From Caprella mutica (taxonomy: Eukaryota; Arthropoda; Malacostraca; Amphipoda; Caprellidae): DNA of 64,000 bases. The stretch's first letter is position 1; every line of letters starts with the position of its first letter. Positions 12,012 to 24,237 of the stretch are shown piece after piece. The notes below the pieces were generated by a model. It was given only the letters and a program-made list of their open reading frames with translations. It was not told the origin of the DNA and did no database searches. A program made the translations under genes and the position numbers. Location of the stretch: NCBI GenBank assembly GCA_947561585.1, contig CANNZV010000260.1:124001-188000 (forward strand), read 5' to 3'.

Positions 12012-12589
12012 CTTTTTTTGTCTTTAGCAGAGCTTAGTTGTGTTTTATTGTAGATGTACAGCAGCTGTTCTTTATATTGTTCTAGGTTGTCTATCTTGTA
12101 GCAATTTTGTATTGATAAATAATTTTTTTAAACTTATATAGGTTGCCCCCGAAGCCAAGTAGCTTTACGGGCCTTAGTATTCTCTTTTGTATGTTATATT
12201 TGCTTCTGTCATTATATTGTTGGAGTGTATCCCGACACTTCAACTTAAGCTGTAAAGGGAATATTTTGTTAAATAAAATCTTAAAAATCTTAAAAAATTA
12301 TAATTTCTACCATTATAATTTTTTTCCTTTTTTATTCACTGCTTTTTAGTAAGTAAAATCACAGAGTTAGCTTTAAGAATAACCTTTGCGCAATGACAAA
12401 AATAGTCACCCTCACTCTTTGCTTACCTGTTCTTAAACTATGTTCATCAGTTAAAAATAATTTCCACCAGTTAATAGTACAATAGAGACCAAGATACAGT
12501 TTGTTCGTCTATTGGTTAACGATTTATAAGCATTTGAAAAAGAGGAAACATTTTTGTGGCCCATACTGTATAGTCACCGCCGCTATCGA

Positions 12590-13390
12590 CTCTCTTCAAT
12601 TTTAACTACACTATTTAGTTACGCCGCTAAATCATGGAGTCAGATGAGCGTCTATATACAGAAGTGCCGCTTGTTGGATATACATAGAGTCTATATATAG
12701 ACTGTGCCGCTTGTTGGTGGAGTCACAAATGAGTTTTGTATTGTTATTCATATAGTTGAACTAAAGATATAAAAAAGTGAGCATGTTAAAGTTGCATAAA
12801 TTGAATTAGTTACTTTTATTCGTATACATATAGAGTAGACATTATTTATGAAATTAAATTAAATGTTAATAAAACAATTCAAAATAGTTATCCTTTATTT
12901 CATTAGAAAGAAAAGTCGTTGCATATTTCCATTGACTATGGAACAAAATACGTTGCGCATAAATTTTATTACTCATGAGTCATGACTCAAAGAAAAAATA
13001 AATGGAGAAATGAAATTAACTTGATCAATTGAACAATCAACATTCAACAAAATAATATGCATGTTATAAGTGCACAACCAATGCAGGAATTACTGCTAGT
13101 GTATCACCATCTTTACCGACAATTACATGTATCTACACGTTTACTTACACGGCCCTAGAAGTACTAGCTTTTCCGGACCTGAATGGTTCCTTACTTTGTT
13201 CCAGTGTTTAAATATTACCGTGTAATTTAACAGTTTATATATTGTGAGATAACATTCTGTTTCAATAAATAGATAAATATACTTGTCATATTTCTAAACA
13301 CCGTCTATAAAACAATAAATTAGCGACTATAAATAGACGCTCCGCTAAATGGGACCAATTTTCAGAACGTCTATATATAGTTAGACCGCT
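12590..13390. repeat. Cluster of CCGCTTG/CCGCTAAA iteron-like units
   Basis: A motif of about 26-31 bases built on GTCTATATA followed by CCGCTTG or CCGCTAAA recurs near 12646, 12690, 13325 and 13370. The two pairs bracket about 600 bases of AT-rich DNA. This resembles the ends of a non-autonomous element, but I could not define clean termini or a target duplication. It lies just upstream of ENPP6-like copy 2. Confidence 0.45.
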
Positions 13391-13592
13391 TGGAATGGGT
13401 TAATTATTACACTTAGTATTCTTTAAACTAGAAATAGTGTCAAGGTGGTAAAAAAAATTCTTTCCAGTACAAAATTGTGCAATACCAGGTTTGTACTTTT
13501 ATTTTCCACTAGACAAACCCGCGTAATGTTTTCTCACATTCTTCAATTACAGAAAAGCTAAAAACAATCTCTAACAATAATACCTTCTGAAA

Positions 13593-16500
13593 ATGGTTCG
13601 GAAAATTTTGTCGCTACTCTTACTCGTTTCGGCAGTCATTGCCCATTCTTTGGCATCACCTCTGCGCAACTCCACCCAGTTTGGCAAAGTTCTCTACATT
13701 CTCTTTGACGGGTAAGAAAAAGATTTCTAAATCTGCAATCTAAATCTTTCTATTCATTAATTCAGTAGAAAGGAATACCTATTTCAGTGTACAAACTTGA
13801 TTCAATGATAAATACCTTCAGCGGTTTCAATAAGATATGTTTCGATCAATAATTATTCACCGAATTTTCGCAATCTTAAGATTGTGCTGCAAGTTTATAA
13901 ACGCTTTAAATTGTGCAGTAATCTCGAGATTGTGCAAGGGTCGTATGCACGAATTAGTGATCATGTTCTTTTAAGCTAACTAACTCATGCAAGCTTCATT
14001 AATAATATATGAACATATTCTTTTAATATTTTAAAATTTATATTTTTCACTTGCTACTTTTGGTAACAATGTTTGCAACAGCAAACTGTGCAGCAGCCGA
14101 CAGTATTGAATTATAAATAAACAATAAAATTAACGAATTCAAAAGTGGAAACCTATTTATTTCATTATAAATTTGAAGATATTATCTATAGCTTTAATAT
14201 CATATTTTTTTATTAAATGAGTCAACTGGTTATCACCTCCATCAGCTTAATACTCTTTACGTGCCTTCCACAACTTGAGAATATGGTACTTAAAAATGCG
14301 GGATTTCAAATCGATGGAATAAGAAAAATTTAAAATTGAATTTTTTTGACTTTGGAAGATGCTGGAATTTCAAAATATTCTGGAGTTTGAAAAATTCTGA
14401 AATCTCAAAAATTCTGAAATTTCAAAGCTCTGAAATTTGTAAAATTCTGGAATTTCGAAAATTCTGGTATTTCAAAAATTCTGGATTTTCAAAAATTCTG
14501 GGATCTCAAATTTCTGGAATATCAAAGTTCTGGAATTTCAAAAATTCTGGAATTATTAGAAAATCCGAAATTACCAAAAAAATTCAAGATTATAGTAATC
14601 CGATAAATTTTATTTAAAAAATCTGGATAATAATTAATTACAGTACATAATTTTTGACGGGTAATACACAAGAGAAATAATGATACCGAAATCTGAGTAA
14701 CAGGAAAATAACAAATCTGGAAAACAAAACAATTTTTTTTAAATTCTGAATACAAAAAAAAATGAAAATTTTAAAAGTAGCCAAAAATAAATATACCGTC
14801 ATTTTTGACAAGTACCTCACTTGTAACTATATAACGGAAAATTGTAGAGCACAGCGCATACCCTCTCTGCCGCTTATAAATGACTTTGACCATCTAATAG
14901 TCATTGAGTTATAAAAAACCTTATATGCCTACCAGATCGCTTTTAAAATTTAATCAAATGGTTCCTGCATAATGACCAATCGTCCCACTGAATTTCAGGC
15001 AACTTGATTGAAAAAATTGAGTTATTGATATATAAATGACCTTTACCTTGAACTTTGAGCAGGTCGCTCTCAAATTATAACCAAATCGTTCCTGGATAAT
15101 GACCAATCGTCCCATCAAATTTCAGGCAATTTGGTTGAATATTTTTGAGTTATGAGAATAACTAGATTATAGATGAGTAAATGTTAACTAAAACATAGCC
15201 ATCCGCAATTTGTGAAGGTAAACTGCTAGTTCTGATCAATAAACAATGTAAGTTTCATCTATTAGCAATAGTTTTAAATAAGAATAGGATAAAAAAAGTC
15301 CTAATTGTATTACCTTTATATTTTACAATATGTTTTAATCATTCCAGATTTCGACACGATTACGTAACAAACCAAAATGAAACCGCTCTACCTGGTTTCA
15401 CGAAATTTCTTGAAAACGGCGTGAGAGCTGAATTCGTGAACCCAATGTACCCAACACTGTCGTACCCATCATGGACAACACTCAGTACCGGTTTGTATCC
15501 TGAGAACCACGATATCATCGGTAACTATTTCTATGACCCGGAAGATGGCACCAAATTTTCACTCTTCGATGATGAAGCTACTGCGATGAAAAAAGTAACA
15601 TTTGAAATCTAACATCGAAATGTAAAATGCAATTAAATATATGTGGTTAGAGTGAATCATTTTTATATTAAGTCATGTTTAATTGTTAATACAGTGGTGG
15701 CATGCAGAACCTTTATGGACTACCGCCACTAAGGCTGGATTAAAAGCAGCTCTTTACCTTTGGGGGAGATGCGATGTTCCTTATGATGATGTGCTGCCAG
15801 ACACTTGCGAACATTTTGTGAAGATTCCAGGAGCAGAGATTTTTCAGACAAATATCGATAAAGCTCTGCAAAAATTTCAAGATGGGTATGATCTAGTTCA
15901 GGTAAGAATTAGATCTACTCAAATCAAAAGAAAATAATTCAAATGCTGTCAAATGATAGTAATTATCTTTGAACGTTTAAGGTTTACACTGAGCACACTG
16001 ACTACATTGGACATAATATTGGACCGGAAACCGAGGATATGGAAGTAGCAGTTCGGGAATTGGACGAAATCATTCTGTATCTTTTGGAGAGTCTTGAAGA
16101 ATTGGGGCTTGATGATGAAGGTAACAAAAATATAAGACATCGTAATATTCAAGGAACAGTGTTTGGTAATATAAGATGTAGATAAGGCCATAACTTGTTA
16201 TTTTGAATCCATCATAGACTAGTAATTGAATAAGCATTATCGATATGTCATAGTCATTTTGATAGAAATTTGATCGTATAAGAAGAATTCCATTCTTTCT
16301 TCACAACTGCAGTGAACATAGTGATTGCAAGTGATCATGGGATGGCAAACACAGCCCCTGGTGACATCACAAGAACAGAAATGGACGACTACCTGCCAGC
16401 TGGAGCTGAAGGTATCGAAAGTATCGCTGACAAGGGAACTTTCATAAATATCAAAGTCAAAGATGGCTACTTAGATCAGGTTACTGAATATATTTTAATA

Positions 16501-17181
16501 AATGTCATATATGTACATCTGAAATATTAAGTACTATATCTGATTTTTCATCATATGATATATATGATTATTTCATTGACTCGTCGTCTCTGTAGGTATA
16601 CACAGGACTACTTAGTATGCCTGGAGTTCGGGTTTTCAAAAAAGAAGATATTCCAGACTATTTTCACATCAAAGAGGCCAAATACTTACATGATATCGTT
16701 ATTCTCACTGATATAGGTGAAGTATACATATACTTTTTTTGTCTAAAATAAAAATAGAGACCCTTGCTCGCTTATGTAATAATTTTTTCTTTGAATTCCG
16801 TAGATAATTTCATACTGGCTTCTCGAAGTGAACCTCAATTTCCTATTCGGGATGACGACTACATTTACTACGGTGCCCATGGCTATTCTCCAGACGAGAT
16901 GAAAATGAAATCCATATTCTTTGCTCATGGACCAGGTAAAAAGAGTTAACTAATAAAATATGACGAATTGAGTATAATAATATAATAATAAACCTTGTTT
17001 CTTGTAATGATTTTTTTTTTCAGCATTCAAGAAGGATTTAATTATTGATCCCATAAATATCGAAGACATCTACCAGGTAGTCATGCACGCGATGAATGTT
17101 CAAGCGCAGCCAAACAACGGAACTTGGGAAAATGTGAAGGATGTGTTTGCCGATAGTGCAACTGAGTTCTCAGAAGAATAA
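13593..17181 (+). CDS. Enpp6-like: ENPP6-like phosphodiesterase, copy 2 (soluble form)
   Basis: Exons: 13593-13711, 15348-15594, 15695-15901, 15982-16120, 16313-16479, 16596-16716, 16804-16935, 17024-17181. They join in phase to 429 residues. A signal peptide covers residues 1-21. The catalytic set is complete: D39, S78 (TLSYP), D198-H202 (EHTDYIGH), D245-H246 (SDHGM) and H359 (AHGY). The DGFRYDY block reads DGFRHDY here. N-glycosylation sequons occur at NST (26) and NET (50). The protein stops at ATEFSEE, so the hydrophobic GPI-type tail of copy 1 is absent and secretion into saliva, gut or haemolymph is likely; that is inference. It is nearly identical to copy 3, including introns, so the duplication is recent. 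A UTR acceptor (CAATTACAG) lies about 40 bases before the ATG. Confidence 0.9.
14330..14620. repeat. Degenerate AT-rich tandem repeat in intron 1 of copy 2
   Basis: About fifteen imperfect units built on AATTCTGGAATTTCAAAA, with a period of roughly 18-21 bases. The open frame across it (14336-14617) only reflects the repeat and is not a gene. Confidence 0.75.
14870..15160. repeat. Direct repeat of about 130 bp in intron 1 of copy 2
   Basis: Two diverged copies share ATAATGACCAATCGTCCCA, ATTTCAGGCAA and GAGTTAT in the same order (about 14880-15020 and 15035-15160). Part of an unidentified dispersed repeat. Confidence 0.6.
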
Positions 17182-17254
17182 ACTAATAGTGGTCAAGACT
17201 ATATTAGACTCTATATTATAATATTGATATTATTCATCTCATTGTTTAATTATA

Positions 17255-18266
17255 CAGTATGGGCCACAAAAATGTTTCCGATTTTTCAAATACTTGTAAA
17301 TCGTCAGTCAATAGACGAAAAAATTAAATTTTAGACTCTTTTACTCCGCCTCTTATTGTACTATTAACAGGTAATAACATTTTTGAACTGATGGACATAA
17401 TTTAAGAACAGGTGAGCAAAGAGTGAGGGTGATTATTTTTGTCATTGCGCGAAGATCATTCTTAGAGCTAACTCTGTGATTTTAATTACTAAAATATGCA
17501 GTGAACAAAAAAGGAAAAAAAGTATAACGGTATACAATTTAATTCTGGGAGCTTACACTTCTTCCTTGGAAACTATTTGGAAATTGAACAAGTTCAGTGA
17601 CATTTTGATCTCATTGAAGTTTTCACTAGGAATGTTCGTTCTTCGCTTGTTCATTGCATGGTTAAGGCCCGCTACACACTTGCAATTTTAACACCGCGGA
17701 AAAAAGCTCTTCTTAATAAGAGTTTACACTTGCGTTCTTTTTATCTCTGATGGGAAAATCACATTAAATTTTCACTTCAGCGATAAAAAAAAGCAATGTG
17801 AACTCTTTTCCAGAAGAGCTTTTTTTCCGCTATGTTAAGAATGCAAGTGTGAAGCGAGCCTTAACCATACAATTAACAAGCGAAGAACGAATATTCAGAG
17901 TGAAAACTTCAATGAGATCAAAATGTCACTGAAGTTGTTCTATTTCAAAATACAATTCAAAAAAAGTATAAGCAACCTGTATTAAAGTATCTGCCATTAT
18001 AATTATTTTTCTTTTTATTCACTGCCTTTTAGTAAGTAAAATCACAGAGTTAGTTATAAGAATAACCTTCGCGTAATGACAAAAATAATCACTCTCACTC
18101 TTTGCTTACCTGTTCTTGAACTATGTCCATCAGTTCAAAATTGTTTTCACTCGTTAATAGTACAATAAGAAGCAGAGAAAAAGAGACCAAGATACAGTTT
18201 TTTCGTCCATTGGCTAACGATTTACAAGTATTTGAAAAAGCGGAAACAGTTTTGTGGCCCATACTG
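17255..18266. mobile_element. Intact Tc1/mariner-type foldback element
   Basis: A 1012-base element folding back along most of its length. It starts CAGTATGGGCCACAAAA and ends with the reverse complement form TTTGTGGCCCATACTG, flanked by TA on both sides (17253-17254, 18267-18268). The paralogous site beside ENPP6-like copy 3 (about 52585) lacks it and carries a single TA, which supports transposition. The centre is a second hairpin bracketed by AAAAAAGCTCTTC and GAAGAGCTTTTTT. It encodes no protein, so a mobilising transposase must act in trans. Confidence 0.9.
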
Positions 18267-18268
18267 TA

Positions 18269-19376
18269 TGTGTACCTACTGATAAATAAATTTGAAAATT
18301 CCAGCTTTAAGTTTTGAATCGCGGATAGTTAACTCTAGTATATATTATCACTAAATGTTTTCTCTACATTACAAGCTGTAATTTTTCATAAAAAGTTAAG
18401 CAGATTAACTTTTATTATCTTATCTTGAAAAGTACTTTGGAATTCGATTAAAGATAATGGTAGTTATCTCTGTAGTCTATATTATTATAGTCCATTTTTA
18501 CATTTTATACATATTTTTTCCAAGTTAATTAATTCAATTTTCATTTTCTCTATTTATTCCGTGTGTTACCATGTATATATTTACCAATGTGAATTAAATC
18601 CCTATAGATTCCAGTATAACAAATCATTAAAAGAAAATTTCGAATTTCATAAAACAAATCAATAGCGTTTTATAAAACCAAATAGGTAGGAGGAATCCTA
18701 AAATAAAATTCCTCCTAATAAATAAAATAAAATTATATTTTAGATAAATTCAGAAAATATCCTGAAGAGCAATTCGAATTAATTCCAATCTATTAACTAA
18801 TATAAATCAAGTAAAAATATTTAGGAAACAAGTTTGAATTTCGGTAAATCCTTTTAACACGATCAGTTTGAAATTTTCAGGTCTCCATGTACCTTTTCTT
18901 AGTAATATCGGCATTTATACATGGTTATAAATTGATAATTAAATATGGGAGAAAAGTAAACATCTGTAACTTCAACGATTTTATTGTCACAATAAAAACA
19001 AACATATTATTATAAAGATGAAAAGTTGAAATTTCATTAGTACGCTTCAGTTTTGAAAATAAAGATTATAAGATGGGCTCCCTCTGCCTTCAGACATTCT
19101 TGCATTTTCTTAATCCCCACGCTGCCTGCATTATTTATTAGACAAGGAGCCCAGAGGGGTTGGGTTAGCTCAAAACCGAACCAATTTTCAATTACATCAT
19201 GATGATGTATATATAAATTCCAATACATAAATTTGATAGTCTGCTGAGTTTCTAGTTGTGGGTGCGTCTGTGACGGCAATTAAAAAGAGGGGGAAAAAGA
19301 TGACCAAGATGAGCTCAATAAATAATACTTTTGAAACTAGTGCCAAAATGTCTCTCAGACCCAAATATGATATTGA
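18269..19376. other. 3' flank of ENPP6-like copy 2; no gene seen
   Basis: Up to about 18560 it aligns with the flank of copy 3 (52587-52870), including AAATTTGAAAATTCCAGC. The remainder is AT-rich and shows no exon, RNA gene or clear repeat. Confidence 0.4.
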
Positions 19377-19730
19377 TGGACAATGCCAGACATTTTTAGC
19401 GGAGGATTACCCCCGCCAGACGAGAGTAACTGATGCGCCAAAAGTAAACTAGATCAGCTGAAAAGCGATACGAATGAAACCAATTACAAAATGATCAACA
19501 CCACGCCATGCAGGTATCATGAATGGACAATGACAGACATTTTCGGTGGTGGAATACTCCCGTCAAACGACCCGAAGGAGCCACCCTTAAAAGAAAGCTA
19601 GATCAGCTCTAAAGCAATACGAGAGAAACCAATTGCAAAATGTTCAGCACCACCAAAGGTACCTTCTGTGAACAATGCCAGAAAATTTCGGTAGTTAAGA
19701 AAAAATTCGGTGGTGGGTACTCTCTCAATT
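19377..19730. repeat. Imperfect ~150-bp tandem repeat, about 2.5 units
   Basis: Units start near GGACAATGCCAGACATTTT, and share TAGATCAGCT, GAAACCAATT and CAAAATG in the same order. No protein family is visible in any frame. Confidence 0.6.
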
Positions 19731-19992
19731 AAGATCTTAGAAGAACACTAAACTGATTTGATGTAACTATTAGGGCTATGACAATATGCTTTGTAAATCA
19801 TTGAGAATATTATAGACGGATAGAATTAAAGAGTATTGAATGGTTCTACACCAGCGGTATATAGTATTCGATACCATTTCATTTCGTCTGTGATAATCTT
19901 AAGATCTATGATTTATAAAGCATATTGTCACAACCCTACTCATCACAAATTGTTTATTAGAAAATTAAATGACCTGTCCTTGGTGGTAACTG

Positions 19993-20165
19993 TTGTATCC
20001 TATGGTAAAGGAAAATGCAGTTACTGCTGTTGTATCCTATGGTAAAGGGACAGTTACTGCTGTTGTTTCCTATAGTAAAGGATCAGTTACTGCTGTTGTA
20101 TCCTATGGTAGAGGGTCAGTTACTGCTGTTGTATCCTATGGTAAAGGGACAGTTACTGTTGCCAT
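19993..20165. repeat. 30-bp minisatellite, about 5.5 copies
   Basis: Units carry CCTATGGTAAAGG followed by CAGTTACTGCTGTTGTAT. Because 30 is divisible by three, two frames stay open and give peptide repeats; this is a property of the period, not evidence of coding. Confidence 0.85.
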
Positions 20166-20520
20166 CATTTCTTCTCCCCATTTGGCTACTTGTTCCTTTT
20201 ACCGAAAGTTTCTTGCGTATATTAACGATCCTATAGACTCCTAGAGTTTAGTGCCTTTGGGGGAGGTGATTTTCAATTAGACTAAGTGTTAAGTTTGTTG
20301 CAGATATTTTCTTTGGAAAATCTTAGTGGTGAACCCATTAGCAAAAAAAAAAATCATACATAAAGGGTATTTCATTTCAGATCCCACAAAATTTGACAAC
20401 TTGCATAACAACCCAAAATGAACACATTTTAAATATTAAAAAAGTCCAAAAATGCTTCGTTATCGAGATATTGATACTAGGATTCTAGGGTAATTTTTGA
20501 TATGCATAGGGAATTTTACA

Positions 20521-22640
20521 TAAAACAAACATTGTTTAACTGAAACAAACATTGTTTAACTAAAACAAACATTGTTTAACTAAAAAAACATGGTTTAACT
20601 GAAACAAACATTTTTTAACTAAAACAAACATTGTTTAACTAAAAAACATGGTTTAACTAAAACAAACATTGTTTAACTAAAAAACATGGTTTAACTAAAA
20701 CAAACATTGTTTAACTAAAAAACATGGTTTAACTAAAACAAACATTGTTTAACTAAAAAACATGGTTTAACTAAAACAAACATTGTTTAACTTAAAAAAC
20801 ATGGTTTAACTAAAACAAACATTTTTTAACTAAAAAAACATGGTTTAACTAAAACAAACATTACTTAACTAAAAAAATATGGTTTAACTAAAACAAACAT
20901 TGTATAACTTAAAAAACATGGTTTAACTAAAACAAACATTGTTTAACTAAAAAAACATGGTTTAACTAAAACAAACATGGTTTAACTAAAACAAACATTG
21001 TTTAACTAAAAAAACATAATTTAACTAAAAAAACATGGTTTAACTAAAACAAACATTACTTAACTAAAAAAATATGGTTTAACTAAAACAAACATTGCTT
21101 AACTAAAAAAAACATGGTTTAACTAAAACAAACATTGTTTAACTAAAAAAACATGGTTTAACTAAAACAAACATGGTTTAACTAAAACAAACATTGTTTA
21201 ACTAAAAAACATGGTTTAACTAAAACAAACATTGTTTAACTAAAAAACATGGTTTAACTAAAACAAACATTGTTTAACTTAAAAAACATGGTTTAACTAA
21301 AACAAACATTTTTTAACTAAAAAAACATGGTTTAACTAAAACAAACATTACTTAACTAAAAAAATATGGTTTAACTAAAACAAACATTGTATAACTTAAA
21401 AAACAAGGTTTAACTAAAACAAACATTGTTTAACTAAAAAAACATGGTTTAACTAAAACAAACATGGTTTAACTAAAACAAACATTGTTTAACTAAAAAA
21501 ACATAATTTAACTAAAAAAACATTGTTTAACTAAAACAAACATTACTTAACTAAAAAAATATGGTTTAACTAAAACAAACATTGCTTAACTAAAAAAACA
21601 TGGTTTAACTAAAACAAACATTGTTTAACTAAAAAAACATGGTTTAACTAAAACAAACATGGTTTAACTAAAACAAACATTGTTTAACTAAAAAAACATA
21701 ATTTAACTAAAAAAACATGGTTTAACTAAAACAAACATTTTTTAACTAAAAAACCATTGTTTAACTAAAACAAACATTGTTGAACTAAAACAAACATAGT
21801 TTAACTAAAACAAACATTGTTCAACTAAAACAAACATTGTTTCGCTTAAACAAACATTGTTTCGCTAAAACAAACATTGTTTCGCTAAAACAAACATTAT
21901 TTCAAATAAAACAAACATTGCTCTAGTAAAACAAACATTGCTCAAGTAAAAGAAACATTGATTAAGTAAAACAAACATTGCTTAAGTAAAAGAAACATTG
22001 ATTAAGTAAAACAAACATTGTTTAAGTAAAAACAAACATTGTTCAAGTAAAACAAACATTGCTCAAGTAAAAGAAACATTGTTTAAGTAAAACAAACATT
22101 GTTCAAGTAAAACAAACATTGCTTAAGTAAAACAAACATTGCTCTAGTAAAACAAACATTGTTTAAGTAAAACAAACATTGTTTAAGTAAAACAAACCTT
22201 GTTCAAGTAAAACAAACATTGCTTAAGTGAAACAAACATTGTTCAAGTAAAACAAACATAGTTTAAGTAAAACAAACATAGTTTAAGTAAAACAAACATT
22301 GTTTAAATAAAACAAACATTGTTTAAGTAAAACAAACATTGTTTAAGTAAAACAAACATTGTTTAAGTAAAACAAACATTGTTTAAGTAAATCAAACATT
22401 GTTTAAGTAAAACAAACATTGTTTAAGTAAAACAAACATTGCTTAAGTAAAACAAACATAGTTTAAGTAAAACAAACATTGCTTAAGTAAAACAAACATT
22501 GCTTAAGTAAAACAAACATTGTTTAAGTAAAACAAACATTGTTTAAGTAAAACAAACATTGTTCAAGTAAAACAAACATTGTTCAAGAAAAACAAACATT
22601 GTTTAAGTAAAACAAACATTGCTTAAGTAAAACAAACAAT
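20521..22640. repeat. 2.1-kb satellite array of 18-20 bp AAACAAACATT units
   Basis: About 105 units. The left part (20521 to about 21835) alternates a 20-base unit (AAACAAACATTGTTTAACTA) with an 18-19 base variant (AAAAAACATGGTTTAACTA). The right part is a homogeneous 20-base unit with GTTTAAGTA. Within the left part a block of about 487 bases is duplicated: the rare variant TTACTTAACT appears at 20861 and 21348, and again at 21056 and 21543. This is evidence of unequal exchange. The array is A-rich on the + strand throughout. Confidence 0.95.
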
Positions 22641-22731
22641 CAAACAAAATAAATTATCAAAACTGGTTAGTTTTCAAGATTCTGACTTTTAAAAATTAAT
22701 TTATAATGACTCCTACCTAGTTTCTATAAAT

Positions 22732-22837
22732 GGTTATTAGTTGAAAATTAAACATAACAGACGATTATTACACATTCAATAACATTGTAATAGGTACTAA
22801 TGTCTGTTATGCTTAATTTTCCACCAATAACAACCAT
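22732..22837. repeat. Short inverted repeat (MITE-like hairpin)
   Basis: TGGTTATTAGTTGAAAATTA with ACATAACAGAC at 22731-22762 is answered by GTCTGTTATG with CTTAATTTTCCACCAATAAC at 22802-22832, a stem of about 31 bases with few mismatches. Confidence 0.7.
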
Positions 22838-23218
22838 CTGTTAGTGACGTGAGTATCTTTTTCTCTGATAGTATTTACCTAACTTCTAACCCGTCATTTT
22901 AAACAAACTCTTCATCCTCCAACACAAAATTTATTATCTAATTCAATAAAGATTCTATTATGATTATTAAACCCTTAAAATTGAAGAAATTAAAATAAAT
23001 CTAATTATAATACTCAAAAATAGTGAAATGAAATATATAGAAAAAATTAATTTGCTTTATTTTTTAGAACAACACGTTTTTAATTTTTGTTGAAAATCGT
23101 GTAAATCGAATGTTAAATTATGAGTAATTATATTATTGTGAATTAGGAGTAATTATTTGATTATTTGAAATTAGTAAATGTTAATGAACAAATGTGGTGC
23201 AATGCATGTCCACACGTA

Positions 23219-23249
23219 CCTACTAACTAACTAACTAACTAACTAACAC
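23219..23249. repeat. (CTAA)n microsatellite
   Basis: About seven perfect tetranucleotide units. Confidence 0.9.
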
Positions 23250-23429
23250 ACACCCTACCTGTAATGTGTACACTCAAAGAGAAGAATATCCGTTATGATT
23301 TCTTCACAGTTTACTAATTTCACATTTACAAATGGAAACTTCAATAATTGTATTGTTTGTAGATATTTTATACACAACAACAAATTTGTAAGATTTGAAA
23401 ATGATAGGACATTAGACAACTTTAATTTG

Positions 23430-23664
23430 AGAAGTTAGCATCGTGCGGAGAGCCGGAGACTCTTTTCTGTGACTGTACAGTGAGTTGAGTTGCAGTGTAA
23501 GTGCTTAGTGGTTCAGAACGTTCTGTTCGTTACTATCGCTGTCACTGTGAGGTGCTAAACGTGTGTGCGGGAGCCAGAGACCGGTAAAGGAATTATCAAG
23601 AGAAATAAAGACTAGTGACAATAAACGAATGAAGTAGAGAGAGAATACGGGCGGCACCTCTAAG
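23430..23664 (+). promoter_or_regulatory. Candidate core promoter and noncoding exon 1 of the HEPN-NACHT gene
   Basis: This block is clearly richer in G, C and CpG than its AT-rich surroundings. It contains the palindrome CAGAACGTTCTG (23514-23525), matching the heat-shock-type inverted GAA/TTC arrangement, and ends at AAG followed by the donor GTGAGAATA at 23665. The next + strand gene begins after a UTR acceptor at 29291-29293, so this could be its first exon. The link is inference from strand and spacing. Confidence 0.4.
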
Positions 23665-24237
23665 GTGAGAATATAGTTACTAACACAAAAATTATAGTTT
23701 TTAAAATATATGTTCTAAAGTTATAATTCTAAGAATATATCATATTGCAAATGAGAAAATAAATATATTGTATATTATGGTTATGTTTTTTATTAATAAT
23801 GTTTATAAAAATACGATTCTTAGAGATATGTTTTTAAGGTTATAACATTTAAAAGATACGTACGTATTTTAGCGAATAAAATTATAAAGATAATGTATTT
23901 ACCGAATATGTTTTCAAGGTTACAAATTAAAAGGTTTCTGGTTATAAAAATACGACAACTAAGAATAATGAACTACCGCATAAAATTTTCACGTCTAAAT
24001 TTTCAAGAATATTGTTCCTTGCGGATAAGTTGTTTAGGCTATTGTGTACTATGATTGGCTATGGAAGCATATCATTGACCAATGAGAGACGAGACTGTGA
24101 GTTATTTGAAAATGAAAATAAATGGTGTTTAGCTCACACAGCAACTGCGCTTCATAACTTGAGTTAATATTTGCTGGAAAATTTAAAAGGAATTAGGTCT
24201 ATTATGCTCATTTTAGTTTAGATTTAGATAAACGATA

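Larger units (their letters stand above)
7434..12298 (+). mobile_element. CR1-like non-LTR retrotransposon (near full length)
   Basis: The element interrupts the foldback between AGCACCCTGTATTA (ending about 7433) and its continuation TTCTACCATTATAA (about 12305). It carries a 5' UTR, ORF1 (7639-8454), ORF2 (9023-12011 with one frame break) and a 3' end with short tandem TCTTAAAAA units rather than poly(A). This is typical of CR1-type LINEs. It is probably near full length because ORF1 has its start codon and about 200 bases precede it. Confidence 0.8.
6850..12568. mobile_element. Tc1/mariner-type foldback element interrupted by a LINE
   Basis: This matches the intact foldback at 17255-18266. 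The left inner arm starts at about 6850 (TTTAAGAACAGG). A central hairpin spans about 7100-7310, and the right arm resumes after the LINE at about 12299, ending with GGCCCATACTG at 12568 followed by TA. The outermost ~145 bases of the left arm are missing, so the left terminus was deleted. No transposase is encoded, so it is non-autonomous. Confidence 0.75.

Noticed and set aside
14336..14617. 93-codon frame rich in Phe, Lys and Ile
   Set aside because: Translation of an AT-rich tandem repeat inside an intron.
19836..20244. Overlapping frames with VTAVVSYGKG-type peptide repeats
   Set aside because: Open only because the minisatellite period is 30; no start context or conserved domain.
20521..22640. 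CRISPR-like regular repeat array
   Set aside because: Units are contiguous with no unique spacers, the genome is eukaryotic, and no cas genes occur. It is a satellite.
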